64,000 nucleotides of DNA, taken from DASXQK01 sp963757155 (GTDB lineage Bacteria; Pseudomonadota; Alphaproteobacteria; Dongiales; Dongiaceae). The stretch covers positions 62,001 to 126,000 of the forward strand of contig CAVWQS010000002.1 in NCBI GenBank assembly GCA_963757155.1, given 5' to 3'. The notes beneath the pieces are model-generated. The model ran no database searches. It worked only from the letters and a program-made list of their open reading frames with translations, and was not told where the DNA came from. The position numbers and the translations under genes are program-made. This document shows positions 62,983 to 64,000 of the stretch, piece by piece. How positions within the stretch are numbered: position 1 is the stretch's first letter; the number at the start of each line of letters is the position of its first letter.

Positions 62983-64000
62983 ATGCGCCGCTATTTCGAT
63001 TGGCTGATCCCCCTCCTTATCCTGATGGCCGCCATCGCTTGGCGGTTCCAGGACGGACCGCTCGTCACCGAGCTGCGCAACAAGGTCTTCGACGTCTATC
63101 AGCACATCCAGCCCCGCTCCTATGACCCGAAGACGCCGGTGCGCATCCTCGCCATCGACGAGGAGAGCCTGAAGCGGATCGGGCAATGGCCCTGGCCACG
63201 GGAGACGCTCGCCCGCATCATCGATCGTCTGACCGGGGCCGGCGCGGCCGTGGCGCTCGATATCCTGCTGTCGGAGCCGGATCGGATGTCACCGGCAAGC
63301 CTGGCCCAGCAATGGAAGGATCGGCCCGAGGCCCAGGCCCTCCTGGCAGCGCTCGCCAAGCTGCCGAGCCCGGACGAGACCCTGGCCAAGGCGCTGGCTC
63401 AAGGACCGGTGGTCGTTGCGTTCTCGCTCAACCACGGAGGGCGGTGGGCGTGCACCCTTGGCGAAGGCCGGGTTCGCCATTGCAGGGGACAGCCCACTTC
63501 CCTACCTGCTGAGGCAAGGCCGGGCGACGACGTCCCTCAGGCCCTTCGAGGAGGCCGCAGCGGGCAACGGTGCCGTGACGGTACCCGCCGATACGGACGG
63601 CATCATCCGACGCGTGCCACTGATGCTGTATTTTCAGGGGCAGATCGAGCCGAGCCTGGCCGCCGAAGCCCTGCGCGTGGCCCAAGGTGCCTCCGGCTAT
63701 CGTCATCAAATCGTCGAATGCCAGCGGCGAGGAGGCCCATCAGCGGACGCAGACGGTGTCAACATATCAGGATCGGCCAGATCATCGTGCCGGTCGATGC
63801 CAACGCCAATCTGATCCTTTATGATTCCGGAGCCCGGCCCGAGCGCTTCATCCCCATCTGGAAGCTGCTCGATCCCAGCTTCGATCCTTCGCAGCTCGCG
63901 GGCAATATCGTGCTCATCGGCGGCCACGGCGGAGGGGCTCAAGGATTTCAAACCGACGCCGCTGGATCCGGCCATGGCGGGCAGTCGAGATCCACGCCCA
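62983..64000 (+). CDS. CHASE2-domain sensor protein (partial, heavily frame-broken)
   Basis: Opens with a membrane anchor (MRRYFDWLIPLLILMAAIAW), then CHASE2 features: NKVFDVYQHIQPR, ILAIDEESLKRIGQWPWPRE, ARIIDRLTGAGAAVALDILL and SEPDR. Further segments need frame changes: LAKAGFAIAGDSPLPYLLRQ, GAVTVPADTDGIIRRVPLML, AIVIKSSNASGEEAHQRTQT, IGQIIVPVDANANLILYDSG and EGLKDFKPTPLDPAM. At least five single-base breaks (near 63440, 63690, 63765, 63925, 63978) occur in about 600 bases. The C-terminus (usually a cyclase or kinase domain) is outside the window. An extracytoplasmic sensor. Confidence 0.75.
   Translation, partial: MRRYFDWLIPLLILMAAIAWRFQDGPLVTELRNKVFDVYQHIQPRSYDPKTPVRILAIDEESLKRIGQWPWPRETLARIIDRLTGAGAAVALDILLSEPDRMSPASLAQQWKDRPEAQALLAALAKLPSPDETLAKALAQGPVVVAFSLNHGGRWACTLGEGRVRHCRGQPTSLPAEARPGDDVPQALRGGRSGQRCRDGTRRYGRHHPTRATDAVFSGADRAEPGRRSPARGPRCLRLSSSNRRMPAARRPISGRRRCQHIRIGQIIVPVDANANLILYDSGARPERFIPIWKLLDPSFDPSQLAGNIVLIGGHGGGAQGFQTDAAGSGHGGQSRSTP

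Overview
The window is GC-rich, tightly packed chromosomal DNA of an alphaproteobacterium, plausibly a Rhodospirillales-type soil or water organism. This rests on the dnaK-dnaJ-dapB-nth neighbourhood, the phoR/phoU/phoB and glnD genes, a dnaK promoter matching the alphaproteobacterial heat-shock consensus, DUF2244, bactofilin and CHASE2 proteins, and the intergenic palindromes typical of that class. The genus cannot be fixed from what is visible. No rRNA, tRNA, CRISPR array, phage or complete insertion sequence was seen.

Layout. 0-12 kb: nitrogen and gamma-glutamyl metabolism (N-formylglutamate amidohydrolase, two glutamine-synthetase-family ligases, a LysE exporter, a class III aminotransferase). 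Inserted in it are a DUF559 gene bounded by 67-bp inverted repeats and fused to a glutathione transferase, an exopolysaccharide-priming sugar transferase, a UDP-glucuronate decarboxylase and a 2-hydroxyacid dehydrogenase. 12-14.4 kb: a DCC-type thioredoxin-like protein, then an overlapping ECF sigma / anti-sigma / periplasmic metal-sensor operon resembling CnrH/CnrY/CnrX. 14.8-17.5 kb: a DUF1800-DUF1501 secreted pair. 17.6-30.9 kb: mostly housekeeping (glnD, an AruH-like aminotransferase, mutS, maeB) with an unusual GT-C-like membrane protein. 31-34 kb: phosphate control (phoR, phoU, phoB) with two candidate Pho boxes but no pst transporter. 34-40 kb: a chromate-resistance block with chrA, three ChrB-family genes, a phosphatase-like protein and a secreted beta-propeller, ending in a nitronate monooxygenase remnant. 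40-51 kb: a second class III aminotransferase, a macro-domain protein, AmpG-like permease, TypA/BipA, a PfkB kinase, EI24, bactofilin and a lipoprotein, then a GH15 glucohydrolase with a polyphosphate glucokinase. 51-57.5 kb: nth, DUF2244, EamA, dapB, dnaJ, dnaK. 57.5-64 kb: a glycosyltransferase coupled to a double cupin, an ArsR/SRPBCC pair, gamma-glutamyltransferase and the start of a CHASE2 protein.

Many genes, including essential or highly conserved ones (glnD, mutS, dnaJ, dnaK), show single-base frame breaks. Nearly all are +1, and they cluster in the last 600 bases. Most are probably sequencing or assembly errors. They also create false long fusions (macro-aminotransferase, glycosyltransferase-cupin, GH15 running into ppgK, probably PhoR-PhoU). 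Gene limits below are the repaired ones and each break is stated.

The most interesting signals are the DUF559 element with its terminal inverted repeats and gene fusion, the 14-bp near-palindrome shared upstream of all three ChrB-family genes, a ChrB C-terminal domain fused to DUF1127, and the metal-responsive sigma operon.
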